Positions 8,226 through 17,932 of a stretch of 64,000 nucleotides of DNA are shown one piece after another. Every line of letters starts with the position of its first letter. The stretch's first letter is position 1. The position numbers were made by a program, and so were the translations under genes. Under the pieces are notes generated by a model. The model was given only the letters and a program-made list of their open reading frames with translations, searched no databases and was not told where the DNA came from. The stretch spans positions 1,364,001-1,428,000 of the forward strand of contig NZ_CP060096.1 of NCBI RefSeq assembly GCF_017357865.1. Reading direction: 5' to 3'. The DNA is from Aceticella autotrophica (GTDB lineage: Bacteria > Bacillota > Thermoanaerobacteria > Thermoanaerobacterales > Thermoanaerobacteraceae).

Positions 8226-8831
8226 TTATTCAACTCCAAGTGAATCTAAAATTAAATTAAAAGAATCTATATCCGGTATCAGAAAAAAGTCTCCCTGTAT
8301 TTGTTTATTTCCTTCAGAAAATTGCGTTTCAATAAATAATATTTTATCAGATAGTTCACCAAATTTAATTGCCGGTACACTTAATATAGCTCCAGCCATA
8401 TCTATACATATTGCAGGAGGCGATATCTTCATACTTAATGATGTTAAGGTGGATAATGAAGATATATAACTACCTGCCATTATATTACCTATTTCCTGTA
8501 AAGCTGATTTTGCCATTTCATCAAATTTGTTATTTACCTTAACTCCCATTAAATATTCAACAAGGAATGCTGCACTTTCTATATCTAAAGAAAATAATAT
8601 GTTTCCATTTATACTTCCTTCTAAATTGAAGTAAATACCTGCTATGATTGTTTCCGGCAAACCAAAAATCTCTTGTAGCTGAGTAAAATCCATAATTTTT
8701 ACCTTAGGAATTTTCATATCTATTTTTTGATTAAGCATTGTAGCAAGTGCCGTAATCGCATTTCCTGCCCCAATATTACCCAATTCTTTCAATATATCTA
8801 AATATTTATTGTTTAAATTCTCTATTTCCAT
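8226..8831 (-). CDS. cheC: CheY-P phosphatase CheC
   Basis: This 201-aa protein dephosphorylates CheY-P and forms a complex with CheD. Both CheC-type active sites (E-x2-N) are present: ELGNIGAGNA with E16 and N19, and LQEIGNIMAG near residue 113. There is no C-terminal FliN domain, which separates it from the fliY product encoded in the same operon, so the cell has two CheC-fold phosphatases. It lies between cheW and cheD in the usual order. Confidence 0.93.
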   Translation of the reverse strand: MEIENLNNKYLDILKELGNIGAGNAITALATMLNQKIDMKIPKVKIMDFTQLQEIFGLPETIIAGIYFNLEGSINGNILFSLDIESAAFLVEYLMGVKVNNKFDEMAKSALQEIGNIMAGSYISSLSTLTSLSMKISPPAICIDMAGAILSVPAIKFGELSDKILFIETQFSEGNKQIQGDFFLIPDIDSFNLILDSLGVE

Positions 8832-8845
8832 TGTTTCACATCCTA

Positions 8846-9262
8846 TTAAGATATTAATTTATCTAAATTAACAATAAGTAAAATTCTATTACCAATTTTG
8901 CAAATTTTATCGACCATATTTAAGCCTGTAATAGAATTATCATTATCTTCTGTAACATCTAAGTTTTTTTCATCGATTTCTACAATCTCATTAGCACTAT
9001 CAACAATTATTCCTATTAAAATATCATCATGTTTCAGTATTACAATACGGTTTTTATCTTTTAATTGATTTTTATTAAATCCTAATTTTTCCCTCAATGA
9101 TATTATCGGGATTATATCGCCGCGTATATTTACAACACCCTCCACATAGGATTTAGCCTTTGGAACCCTTGTTATTTTCATTATCTTTTCTATTGATTGA
9201 ACCTTATCTATCTCAATTGCATAATCTTCATCTTCTACTTTAGTAACAATATATAAACTCAA
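8846..9262 (-). CDS. cheW: Chemotaxis coupling protein CheW
   Basis: The 138-aa single-domain protein has the CheW SH3-like fold, with typical strands DYAIEIDKVQSIEKI, the conserved VEGVVNIRGDIIPII and GIIVDSANEIVEI. CheW bridges the receptors and the CheA kinase at the cell pole. It lies 14 nt after cheA, in the usual cheA-cheW-cheC-cheD order. Confidence 0.95.
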   Translation of the reverse strand: MSLYIVTKVEDEDYAIEIDKVQSIEKIMKITRVPKAKSYVEGVVNIRGDIIPIISLREKLGFNKNQLKDKNRIVILKHDDILIGIIVDSANEIVEIDEKNLDVTEDNDNSITGLNMVDKICKIGNRILLIVNLDKLIS

Positions 9263-9276
9263 TTAAAAACACCCCT

Positions 9277-11229
9277 TTAAAATAAATTATTAGAGTCTAT
9301 TATTAAGGCAACTTGTCCATCACCAAGTATTGTTGCACCTGAAACAATTTTAATGTTACTTAAATATTTCCCAAGTGGCTTTATAACAATTTCTTGCTGA
9401 CCTATTAATTCATCAATGATACATGCAGCTAAATTTTCACCTTTTTTAAGAATAACACATATTAAATCAACATTTAATCCTGTGTTTTCTATTTCTAATA
9501 TTTCATTTAATCTAATTAAGGGTATTACCTTGCCTCTATATAATATTACTTCTTTCCCCTGTACTTTGTGAATTTCATTTATATTTTTATGTACAACCTC
9601 TGAAATTGAATTAAGTGGAAAGGCATATTTCTCATCTCCGACTTTTACTAATAGAGCCTGTATAATTGCTAATGTCAAAGGCAACTTAATAACAAATTTA
9701 GTTCCCTTGTTTTTCTCAGTTATAACATCAACATCACCATTTAACGCTTCAATTTTAGTTTTTACTACGTCAAGGCCAACACCTCTACCTGAAATGTCGG
9801 ATATTTTATCAGAGGTGCTAAACCCGGGTTCAAACAATATTTTTATTATCTTGTCTTTTGAAATTTGATTTAGCTCTTCTTTTGACATAAAGCCCTTTTC
9901 TATAGCTTTTGTTTTTATTTTGTCTAAGTCAATGCCAGCTCCATCATCACTAACTTCAATAATAACATTATTTCCTTCATGATATGCTTTTAAGTTTATA
10001 ATTCCTGTTTCTGGTTTTTTTATCTTTATTCTTTCTTCCGGTGTCTCAATTCCATGGTCTATTGAGTTTCTTATTAAATGAACAAGTGGATCACCAATTT
10101 CATCAATTATGGTCCTATCAACTTCAGTTTCTTCCCCATACATATTTAATGTTATTTTTTTGTTTAATTCACGTGAAACATCCCTTACCATCCTTGGAAA
10201 ACGACTAAACACTCTTTCGACTGGTACCATTCTAACCTTCATTACAGCATCATGTAGATTCGTTGTAATTCTTTCAAGATATTCTATTGTAGCAGCTTTT
10301 TCGGAATTTTTATTATCAGATTCAATATCTTCCAATCTCGTCTTTACAATTATAAGTTCACTTACAAGATTCATCAGATTATCAAGTCTTTCAATATCAA
10401 CCCTCACTGTTTTAGTAGTTTTAGTATTTTTTTGAACATTTTTGATTTCATTGTTTTCTTTCTTCTCGACTTTTGACATTTCTTTTGGAAATAATATTTC
10501 TTCAATTATTATCTCTTTTAATTCACTGATTGAAAGCAATTTTTCTTTTATGTATTCCTTATCAAATTTACTTAATAAATGAATTGAAAATTCACTTTCA
10601 AATTTTTCGTCTTCAATATCCTCTATAGATGGCGAAGAATAAATAATACTGCCCATCTTTTCCAATTCATTGAAAATAATAAAAGCTCTTGCAGATTTCA
10701 TTATACAGCTTTTATCGATAACGATTTTAATCCTAAATGATTTATATCCTTGTTTCAAGGCCTCTTCAATGATATCTTTTTCATATATATTTATATCTTG
10801 TTCTGTTTCTGTTGGAGTTACCTTAATATTTGTTGCAGCTATTTCATTTTTATCGGAATTTATATTATCAAGTAAGTTGATTAAATCTTCAACATTTAAT
10901 GTATCATCACCTTTTTCTGTTATCAAATCAACCATTTCACTTAGTGTATCAACACATTTAAATAATATCTCCATTACATTATCTGTAACTTCAATTGTAT
11001 TATTTCTTATATCCTGTAGTAAGTCCTCCATCTTATGTGATAATTTATTCATATTCCCAAAACCCATTGTAGCCGCCATTCCCTTGATTGTATGAGCAGA
11101 TCTAAATATTTCATCTATGATATGTTTATCATTACTGTTCTTTTCAAGGTCAAGCAGATTGTTATTTAAGCTTTCAATATGCTCTTGGGATTCCTGTAAA
11201 AACATTTCGAGATATTGATTATTATCCAT
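9277..11229 (-). CDS. cheA: Chemotaxis histidine kinase CheA
   Basis: The 650-aa kinase has all main domains: an HPt domain with the phosphorylated His46 in FRSAHTIKGMA, a P2-like CheY-binding region (~residues 150-250), a dimerisation helix pair near 275-330, the ATPase domain with HLIRNSIDHGIETPEER (N box), DDGAGID and GRGVGLDVV, and a C-terminal CheW-like domain. It phosphorylates CheY. In B. subtilis cheB lies just upstream; here a PilZ-domain gene takes that place. Confidence 0.96.
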   Translation of the reverse strand: MDNNQYLEMFLQESQEHIESLNNNLLDLEKNSNDKHIIDEIFRSAHTIKGMAATMGFGNMNKLSHKMEDLLQDIRNNTIEVTDNVMEILFKCVDTLSEMVDLITEKGDDTLNVEDLINLLDNINSDKNEIAATNIKVTPTETEQDINIYEKDIIEEALKQGYKSFRIKIVIDKSCIMKSARAFIIFNELEKMGSIIYSSPSIEDIEDEKFESEFSIHLLSKFDKEYIKEKLLSISELKEIIIEEILFPKEMSKVEKKENNEIKNVQKNTKTTKTVRVDIERLDNLMNLVSELIIVKTRLEDIESDNKNSEKAATIEYLERITTNLHDAVMKVRMVPVERVFSRFPRMVRDVSRELNKKITLNMYGEETEVDRTIIDEIGDPLVHLIRNSIDHGIETPEERIKIKKPETGIINLKAYHEGNNVIIEVSDDGAGIDLDKIKTKAIEKGFMSKEELNQISKDKIIKILFEPGFSTSDKISDISGRGVGLDVVKTKIEALNGDVDVITEKNKGTKFVIKLPLTLAIIQALLVKVGDEKYAFPLNSISEVVHKNINEIHKVQGKEVILYRGKVIPLIRLNEILEIENTGLNVDLICVILKKGENLAACIIDELIGQQEIVIKPLGKYLSNIKIVSGATILGDGQVALIIDSNNLF

Positions 11230-11249
11230 TTTTCCTCCTCCAATACATG

Positions 11250-11885
11250 CTAAAAATATCTATCACGTTTTTTTAATTTCCTTTCTTCTTCAAAGATAAA
11301 AGTTATTATCTGATCGCGAAGTTTATCATTTATATCAACAAATTGTACTCCAATCTCATATCTATCCTTATTTAAATCACATCTGATAATTTTACCTTTA
11401 ACCGCGATTTCCTTTAATAAATCAGATAATTTTATATTACAAAAAATAATTGGATTATTTGTATTCCTATGTTTTATTACAGCTTTAAATCCCCCACCAC
11501 TGATATCTTTTATTAAACCTGTAAAAAAATTTTCTTTTCCATCATCTTCTTCTTTATAAGTGAAAGGAATTATTTTCTCCAATCTATAATATTTTCTTCT
11601 TTGAATTTTAGTTATTTCTGATATCTGTTTTACCTGTAAAAAAGATAGATTCCCAGAAAATTTATTGATGACCTCTGCATCAAAAGCAAATTGACCATTT
11701 TTATTAAAAAATATTATCTGAATAATTGAGTTTAGATGTATCGGAACTAAATGATTATGATAGATGGGTGTATCAATCAATATTGTTCCATCTTTTGATA
11801 CATCTTCTACTTTAGTAAAGTAATATTTTTTATTTCTTCCTATACCAATTTCTATTCTTTGACCTGGTTTTAAATTCTTTAGCAT
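11250..11885 (-). CDS. YcgR-like PilZ-domain protein (probable c-di-GMP receptor)
   Basis: The ~211-aa protein has an N-terminal YcgR-type beta-barrel (LKPGQRIEIGIG...) and a C-terminal PilZ domain starting RRKYYRLEKIIPF and continuing to DISGGGFKA. The RxxxR region (QRRKYYR) and D-x-S-x3-G motif that bind cyclic di-GMP are both visible. Such proteins brake flagellar rotation in other bacteria (YcgR, DgrA). The ATG at 11885 has GGGGTG 7 nt upstream; the longer frame would need a GTG start. It sits between flhG and cheA, exactly where B. subtilis has cheB, so it is probably co-expressed with the motor it would regulate. Confidence 0.85.
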   Translation of the reverse strand: MLKNLKPGQRIEIGIGRNKKYYFTKVEDVSKDGTILIDTPIYHNHLVPIHLNSIIQIIFFNKNGQFAFDAEVINKFSGNLSFLQVKQISEITKIQRRKYYRLEKIIPFTYKEEDDGKENFFTGLIKDISGGGFKAVIKHRNTNNPIIFCNIKLSDLLKEIAVKGKIIRCDLNKDRYEIGVQFVDINDKLRDQIITFIFEEERKLKKRDRYF

Positions 11886-11899
11886 ATTTAACACCCCAT

Positions 11900-12736
11900 T
11901 TATCTTTTAAAAATTTTTTTAAAAATTCCCATCAAGCCATCTTGTTTATATTTTACTTCTGTTTTTGAAATTTTCATTGCTATTTCCATAATATCTTTTG
12001 ATATATTGCTATTTTGATATTTAATAAGTATAGGAATTTGCGCCTTTATACATTCACTTATTCTCCCATCTTCTAATAAAAATCCAAAATCATTAATTTT
12101 AATACCTAAAAAATGAGATACTACACTATTAAATCTATTAAATACTTCTTTGTACTCATTGTAATTTTTTGCTTTATTCACAATAATATTGATTACAGTA
12201 TTTTTTTTAGCAAGCAAGTTTTTTATCAATAAATAAGCATCCATTATTGATGTAGGCTCTGGAGTAATTATTACTAACACTTCATCTGCTGCATTAATAA
12301 ACTTTTGTACGGTACTATTAATACCTGCTCCTGTATCAATTATTATAAAATCTGAATAAAAATCTAAAATCCTTATATTGTTTAAAAATATATCAAAATC
12401 CATATCTGATTTTAAAAAATCAAAATCACCACCGGATGTAATATATTTTAATCCAAGAGGACCTTCGTTTATTATATCGATTATTTTCTTTTTATTATAA
12501 AGTAGATCGTACAAAGTATATTTAGATATAGTACCAAGCTCTATTTCAACATTTGAAAAACCTATATCTGCATCAATAAGGAGTGTATTATAACCTAATT
12601 TCTTAAGAGCAAGGGATATATTTACTGCTATGCATGTTTTGCCGATTCCCCCCTTTGCTCCAGTTACTGTGATTACCCTGCTTTTTGAATGGGAAGGTTT
12701 TGAAAATAATTCTCTTAATTTTTGTGCTTGATCCAT
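11900..12736 (-). CDS. flhG: Flagellar number regulator FlhG (MinD-like ATPase)
   Basis: This 278-aa ParA/MinD-family ATPase has the deviant Walker A TGAKGGIGKT near residues 25-34 and the switch blocks LIDADIGFSNVEIELG and IIIDTGAGI. With FlhF it sets the number and place of flagella; the FlhG N-terminus (here MDQAQKLRELF) normally stimulates the FlhF GTPase. The C-terminal amphipathic tail (MGIFKKIFKR) fits membrane binding. It follows flhF by one base. Confidence 0.93.
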   Translation of the reverse strand: MDQAQKLRELFSKPSHSKSRVITVTGAKGGIGKTCIAVNISLALKKLGYNTLLIDADIGFSNVEIELGTISKYTLYDLLYNKKKIIDIINEGPLGLKYITSGGDFDFLKSDMDFDIFLNNIRILDFYSDFIIIDTGAGINSTVQKFINAADEVLVIITPEPTSIMDAYLLIKNLLAKKNTVINIIVNKAKNYNEYKEVFNRFNSVVSHFLGIKINDFGFLLEDGRISECIKAQIPILIKYQNSNISKDIMEIAMKISKTEVKYKQDGLMGIFKKIFKR

Positions 12737-12737
12737 A

Positions 12738-13757
12738 TTAATTCACCTTTAATATATTTTTAGTTATAATATCAATATCAGCCAATTGTATATCATCAGG
12801 AACATTTTGTCCATTTGTTATGTAAGATAAAGGTTTTTTTGAATAATACACAGAGTTTAATATTGTACTATAATTATCTGTTTCATCCAGTTTTGTAAAA
12901 ATCAAACTATAATTGTTTATGAATTCATATGTATCAATAATTTTTTTCAAATCCATTGATTTAGTAGCAGCACTTAAGCATAAATAGACTTTATTGCAAG
13001 CACTGTATTGAACAAAACTTTTTAACTCATTAATCTTTTTTTCATCATTGTGGCTTCTTCCAGCAGTATCAATAAGAACCATATCATACATATCAAGTTT
13101 TTCTTTGGCTTTATGCAATTCAAAAATATTATTAACTACTATTACAGGTACACCAAGAATATCACCATAAATTTTTAATTGATCCACGCCAGCTATTCTA
13201 AAAACATCCGCTGCTACAAGAATAACCTTTTTATTTTCTTTTAAAATTAAATTAGAAGCTATCTTTGCAATTGTTGTAGTTTTTCCAACACCTGTTGGTC
13301 CAATAAACAGAATCCTGTTTTTTTCAGACATCTTCAACTGTTGTGGAATACCCATAAAAGTTTTCATTCTTTTACGTAATAATTCAATAGTTTCATTATT
13401 GATAGACATTAAGCCCTCAGTCAATAAAGAGGTCAATTCTTTATCAACGCCTCTTTCTAATAAAAATTCTACTAAATTATTTGTTTCCTCAAATACAGCA
13501 TCATCTTTTTCCTTATCTTTTAATGCTTTCAGCAGCATTTTTATCTCAAAAACATCTTTTTTTAAAATATTACTTTCTGATATATGATTTTCTTCTACTG
13601 CTGCAAAAACTTCCACTTTTTTCTTTTGAAAAAAACCTTTAATCCCCTTATTTCTTATTTTATTTTGATGTAGTATTATTGCGTTGCTTCCCATATCTAA
13701 TTTTATCTTTTGCAAAGCATCTTGATAATTATCTGCTATATAGCGTTTAACCTTCAT
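12738..13757 (-). CDS. flhF: Flagellar SRP-like GTPase FlhF
   Basis: The 339-aa protein is the third SRP-type GTPase, beside Ffh and FtsY. Motifs are [15 protein letters not shown] (G1), the ADVFRIAGVDQL block, DTAGRSHND (G3) and TKLDET (G4). The N-terminal basic B domain (KVKRYIADNYQDALQKIK) is typical. FlhF recruits early flagellar parts to the site of assembly. Its start overlaps the end of flhA by 11 bases. Confidence 0.94.
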   Translation of the reverse strand: MKVKRYIADNYQDALQKIKLDMGSNAIILHQNKIRNKGIKGFFQKKKVEVFAAVEENHISESNILKKDVFEIKMLLKALKDKEKDDAVFEETNNLVEFLLERGVDKELTSLLTEGLMSINNETIELLRKRMKTFMGIPQQLKMSEKNRILFIGPTGVGKTTTIAKIASNLILKENKKVILVAADVFRIAGVDQLKIYGDILGVPVIVVNNIFELHKAKEKLDMYDMVLIDTAGRSHNDEKKINELKSFVQYSACNKVYLCLSAATKSMDLKKIIDTYEFINNYSLIFTKLDETDNYSTILNSVYYSKKPLSYITNGQNVPDDIQLADIDIITKNILKVN

Positions 13758-15768
13758 TTAATTTCACCATCCCAATTGATAAAATCTCTATATTTGGTAA
13801 TAACTCATTATATGATAATACAACAATGTCCCTTGATATTTGTTCAACTAATTTTTTAAAATAAAATCTTATTACAGGAGCCGTTAAAATTATTGGCTGA
13901 TCTCCCTGTAACATAATCTTCCTTACCGTATCATTAACAGCCCTTATAATCTTTTGCATTAAATCAGGTTCTAAAGTAAGGTAGGTACCATGTTCCGTCT
14001 GATTTATTGCACTCTGTATCGATTGTTCAATTGAAGGCTCCAATGTTATAACTTTTATTTTGCCATTTACAGCATATTTATTCGAAATAGTTCTTGATAA
14101 CGCCTGTCTTACATATTCTGTTAAAATATCCGTATCTCTTGTTGTCGGTACATAATCAGCAAGGGTTTCAAGTATTGTTACCATATCTCTTATTGATAGT
14201 TCTTCTCTTAATAAATTACTTAAGACTTTTTCAATTTCTCCAAGACTTAATAATTTTGGTACTATTTCTTCAACAAGAGCAGGATTGGTTGTTTTTATAT
14301 TGTCAAGCAGTCCTTGTACCTCCTGCCTGCCAATTAATTCGTATGAGTGTTTTTTTATGATATTTGTTAAATGTGTTGATATAACTGATGGCACATCAAC
14401 AACCGTACATCCTAATGCTTCAGCTTTTGACTTCTCGATTTCTTCAATCCACAAGGCAGGAAATCCAAAAGCAGGTTCTTTATCGGGGATTCCCTTGATA
14501 CTATCATTTTTATCTCCAGCTTGCATGCACAAATATCTATTAATATAAACCTTCCCCCTTCCTACTTCTGTACCCCTTATCTTTATTACATATTCATCTG
14601 GTTTTAATTGTATATTATCTCTTAATCTTACCATTGGAACAACTATTCCAAGGTCAAGGGCTATCTGCCTTCTAATCATTACAATTCTATCTAATAGTTC
14701 GTTGCTTGCAAAAGGTATTAATTCATAACCAAATTCTAATTCAATTGGATCTACCTGTAATAAATCATAGACCTTTTTAGGATCCCGTATTTCTTCAAGC
14801 TCTTTTATATTTTCAGTTTTTTCATCTTCCTCAGGAATAATTTTTTTATCATTAATATAACCGAGATAACCAAATAATGAACCTATTAATAACAAAGGTA
14901 TTGCTGGCAACATCGGAATAAATGCCATGATAAACAGCAAAACAGCCGTGATTTTTAATATTTTGGGTTCGCGAAATAACTGTTTTAAAATTTCAGTACC
15001 TATATTTGATTCTGAAACTGAACGGGTTACTATTATACCTGTTGCAGTTGAAATCAATAACGCAGGTATTTGACTTACAAGTCCATCTCCAACAGTTAAA
15101 ATAGTATACGTATTTACAGCTTGAGTGATATCCATTCCCTTCATTGTTATACCAATAACCAACCCTGCTAATATATTTATTACTATTATTATAATACATG
15201 CAATTGCATCACCTTTGACAAATTTACTAGCACCATCCATGGAACCGTAAAATTTTGCTTCTTCCTGTATTTTCCTTCTTCTGTTTGTTGCTTCTTTATC
15301 AGTAATAATACCAGCATTTAAGTCCGCATCGATAGACATTTGCTTTCCTGGCATTGCATCAAGAGTAAATCTTGCAGAAACTTCTGAAACCCTTTCAGCA
15401 CCTTTTGTAATAACAATAAACTGAACTATTGCTATTATTATGAAAACAAGTAAACCCACTATAGGATTACCACCTATGACAAAACTACCAAAGGCCTGTA
15501 TTACTTGTCCAGCAAAGGCTTTACTTAAAATAAGCCTCGTGCTTGAAATGTTTAGAGATAATCTTAATAATGTGGTAACAAGAAGTATGGAAGGAAATAT
15601 TGAGAACTCCATTGGGTCTTTTATGTACATTGTTGTAAGCAGTATTATAATCGATAAAGTTATATTTAAAATTAACAAAAAATCCATTATCTCTGTCGGT
15701 ACCGGTATAATAATTATCAATATTATACAAACGACAAAAATGGCTGCAAGTGAATCAGAGTATTTCAA
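13747..15768 (-). CDS. flhA: Flagellar export gate protein FlhA
   Basis: The 673-aa protein has about eight N-terminal membrane helices (residues ~10-310), including the FHIPEP block with ARFTLDAMPGKQMSIDADL, and a large cytosolic C-terminal domain that docks chaperone-substrate complexes. FlhA forms the nonameric ring of the type III export gate. Length and motifs are normal. It lies between flhB and flhF as in Bacillus. Confidence 0.96.
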   Translation of the reverse strand: MKYSDSLAAIFVVCIILIIIIPVPTEIMDFLLILNITLSIIILLTTMYIKDPMEFSIFPSILLVTTLLRLSLNISSTRLILSKAFAGQVIQAFGSFVIGGNPIVGLLVFIIIAIVQFIVITKGAERVSEVSARFTLDAMPGKQMSIDADLNAGIITDKEATNRRRKIQEEAKFYGSMDGASKFVKGDAIACIIIIVINILAGLVIGITMKGMDITQAVNTYTILTVGDGLVSQIPALLISTATGIIVTRSVSESNIGTEILKQLFREPKILKITAVLLFIMAFIPMLPAIPLLLIGSLFGYLGYINDKKIIPEEDEKTENIKELEEIRDPKKVYDLLQVDPIELEFGYELIPFASNELLDRIVMIRRQIALDLGIVVPMVRLRDNIQLKPDEYVIKIRGTEVGRGKVYINRYLCMQAGDKNDSIKGIPDKEPAFGFPALWIEEIEKSKAEALGCTVVDVPSVISTHLTNIIKKHSYELIGRQEVQGLLDNIKTTNPALVEEIVPKLLSLGEIEKVLSNLLREELSIRDMVTILETLADYVPTTRDTDILTEYVRQALSRTISNKYAVNGKIKVITLEPSIEQSIQSAINQTEHGTYLTLEPDLMQKIIRAVNDTVRKIMLQGDQPIILTAPVIRFYFKKLVEQISRDIVVLSYNELLPNIEILSIGMVKLNEG

Positions 15769-15778
15769 AATAATCCTC

Positions 15779-16852
15779 CTATTCTTCCTTTAAACTATAA
15801 ACATATGCAAGAACTTCCGCAACAGCCTGATATAATTCAGGTGGAATAATATCTCCTATCTCCGCTGATTTATAAAGAGCCTGTGCTAAAGGCTTGTTTT
15901 CGACAATAGCGATATTGTATTTTTGGGCTTCTTCTTTGATTTTAATAGCTACAAGGTCCTGCCCCTTTGCAATAACGATAGGTGCATCATTTATTTTATT
16001 GTCGTACATTAATGCAACTGCAATATGAGTAGGATTTGTAATGATTACATCTGCTTTACTTATATCCCTCATCATTCTCCTCATCGAAATCTGCCTTTGT
16101 TTTCTTTTGATTGCTGATTTTATTTGTGGATTTCCCTCTGTTTCTTTAAATTCTTCTTTTATATCATCTTTACTCATTTTTATATTTGCTTCAAACTCTC
16201 TCCACTGAAATATATAATCTATTATGCTAAGTACAATTAAAACAATTGATATTTTTAAAAGCACACCACTTATTATGCAAAGACTGTACTTCATTATATC
16301 CTGTACAGACATATCAAGCAATTCTGGTATTCCTTTATATTGTCCTATTAGGAAAGAGTAAATTACATATATCATTATTGAAATCTTCGCTACGGCTTTA
16401 ACAAGCTCCAACAATGCTTTTTTCGAAAATATTCTTTTGAATCCTTCAAAAGGATTTATTCTTTCAATCTTTATATTTAAAGGCTCTAATGTAAACAGAA
16501 ATCCAACTTGTGCATATGTAATTACTATGGATATCAAAAAAACTGCTAATATTATTGGTAATATAATTCCTATGAAATTTGAAAAAATAACATTTCCAAA
16601 CCGTTCTATTCCTTTAACTGTAAACACTTCATCATTTGCACCTGGATAAGTGTAAAATAAATATTTAAACAAATTAATAAATTTACTTTCTATTGAATCC
16701 AATGATAAATATAAAACTGAAAATCCGGTTATCAAAATTAATGCCGATGTTATTTCTTTACTTTGAAAAACCTGACCTTTTTTTCTAATATCCTGTCTTT
16801 TTTTAGGTGTAGCCGGCTCAGTTTTTCCACCGGCAAAAAGCTGTATATTCAT
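15779..16852 (-). CDS. flhB: Flagellar export switch protein FlhB
   Basis: The 357-aa protein has four membrane helices and the cytosolic C-terminal domain with the self-cleaving NPTH site (ITNPTHIAVAL, about residue 265). Cleavage after Asn changes export specificity from hook to filament parts, together with FliK. The N-terminal GGKTEPATPKKRQDIRKKGQ is the usual signature. It lies between fliR and flhA. Confidence 0.96.
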   Translation of the reverse strand: MNIQLFAGGKTEPATPKKRQDIRKKGQVFQSKEITSALILITGFSVLYLSLDSIESKFINLFKYLFYTYPGANDEVFTVKGIERFGNVIFSNFIGIILPIILAVFLISIVITYAQVGFLFTLEPLNIKIERINPFEGFKRIFSKKALLELVKAVAKISIMIYVIYSFLIGQYKGIPELLDMSVQDIMKYSLCIISGVLLKISIVLIVLSIIDYIFQWREFEANIKMSKDDIKEEFKETEGNPQIKSAIKRKQRQISMRRMMRDISKADVIITNPTHIAVALMYDNKINDAPIVIAKGQDLVAIKIKEEAQKYNIAIVENKPLAQALYKSAEIGDIIPPELYQAVAEVLAYVYSLKEE

Positions 16853-16862
16853 AGCTTAAACA

Positions 16863-17645
16863 TCATCCTTTTATCATTGCTTTCATTAACAAAAATATAT
16901 CTGCATACATGCCGTTAAACAAGACATCAATTATTGACAGATACATCGGCAGCATAATAAACAAAGTAAAAATTCCTATAAAAATTTTTAAAGGCATACC
17001 AACCATAAAAACATTAAGCTGTGGTATTGTCCTTGATATAATGCTTAACGTCAAATCCGACAAAATTGTAGCAAGGATTATTGGAAAACTAATCCTAAAA
17101 CCTAATATAAACATCGTTGACACTATTTTTGTTATTATACTATTCATATTGTTTAATTGGAATGATATTCCTCCTACGGGTATTAAAACATAACTTTTGG
17201 CAAGCATAATAAACAAAACATGGTGTCCATTAATTAGCAAAAACAAAAGCAAGGTTATTATGTAAATAAAATTTCCCATAAGAGGTACCTGTGTTTCACT
17301 TTGCAAATCCAGTATATTTACTATCCCAAATCCTAATTGGTAATCTATGAGCTGACCAGCAAGATAAATTGCACTGAAATAAATCATTGAAGCAAGCCCT
17401 ATTAATAAACCAACAACAAATTCCGTAAAAACTATCCATGTATATTGGTATATATTATTCATATCAATGTTTACCTGAACAAAATTCATCAGTATAAGGG
17501 TTGTAAAAAAAGCTAATCCAACCTTAAATATAGACGGCAGTGTTTTTGTCCCAAATATTGGTGTAAGTATAAAAATACCCAATATTCTTACAAAAATAAT
17601 TATAAAATATTGAATATTATTTAATATAACATCACTTATCCACAT
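16863..17645 (-). CDS. fliR: Flagellar export protein FliR
   Basis: The 260-aa protein is almost all membrane helices (about six to eight hydrophobic segments) and contains the conserved QLGFGIVNILDLQSETQVP block. FliR joins FliP and FliQ in the helical export-gate core. The start has no oddities and the gene lies 7 nt after fliQ. Confidence 0.94.
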   Translation of the reverse strand: MWISDVILNNIQYFIIIFVRILGIFILTPIFGTKTLPSIFKVGLAFFTTLILMNFVQVNIDMNNIYQYTWIVFTEFVVGLLIGLASMIYFSAIYLAGQLIDYQLGFGIVNILDLQSETQVPLMGNFIYIITLLLFLLINGHHVLFIMLAKSYVLIPVGGISFQLNNMNSIITKIVSTMFILGFRISFPIILATILSDLTLSIISRTIPQLNVFMVGMPLKIFIGIFTLFIMLPMYLSIIDVLFNGMYADIFLLMKAMIKG

Positions 17646-17652
17646 ATTTAAC

Positions 17653-17922
17653 CTACTTAATAAAATTATTTATATTCATAAATAATTTTTGTGTATAATT
17701 TATCATTGTTGTTAACATCCATGGTCCAAACAAGATAATCGATATAAATACGGCTATTATTTTAGGAACAAATGTCAATGTTTGTTCCTGCAACTGCGTG
17801 GTAGCCTGAAAAATACTGATTATAAGTCCTACCAAAAGAGCTATAATAAGGAGAGGTGCAGATATCAAAATAGTAATTTTTAATGCCTCTCTTCCTATGT
17901 CAAGTACTATACCTGTATTCAC
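17653..17922 (-). CDS. fliQ: Flagellar export protein FliQ
   Basis: This 89-aa protein has two membrane helices and the family block ISIFQATTQLQEQTLTFVPK near residues 50-69. FliQ packs around the FliP5-FliR core of the export gate. It lies between fliP and fliR in the conserved order. Confidence 0.95.
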   Translation of the reverse strand: MNTGIVLDIGREALKITILISAPLLIIALLVGLIISIFQATTQLQEQTLTFVPKIIAVFISIILFGPWMLTTMINYTQKLFMNINNFIK

Positions 17923-17932
17923 AAAACCACCC

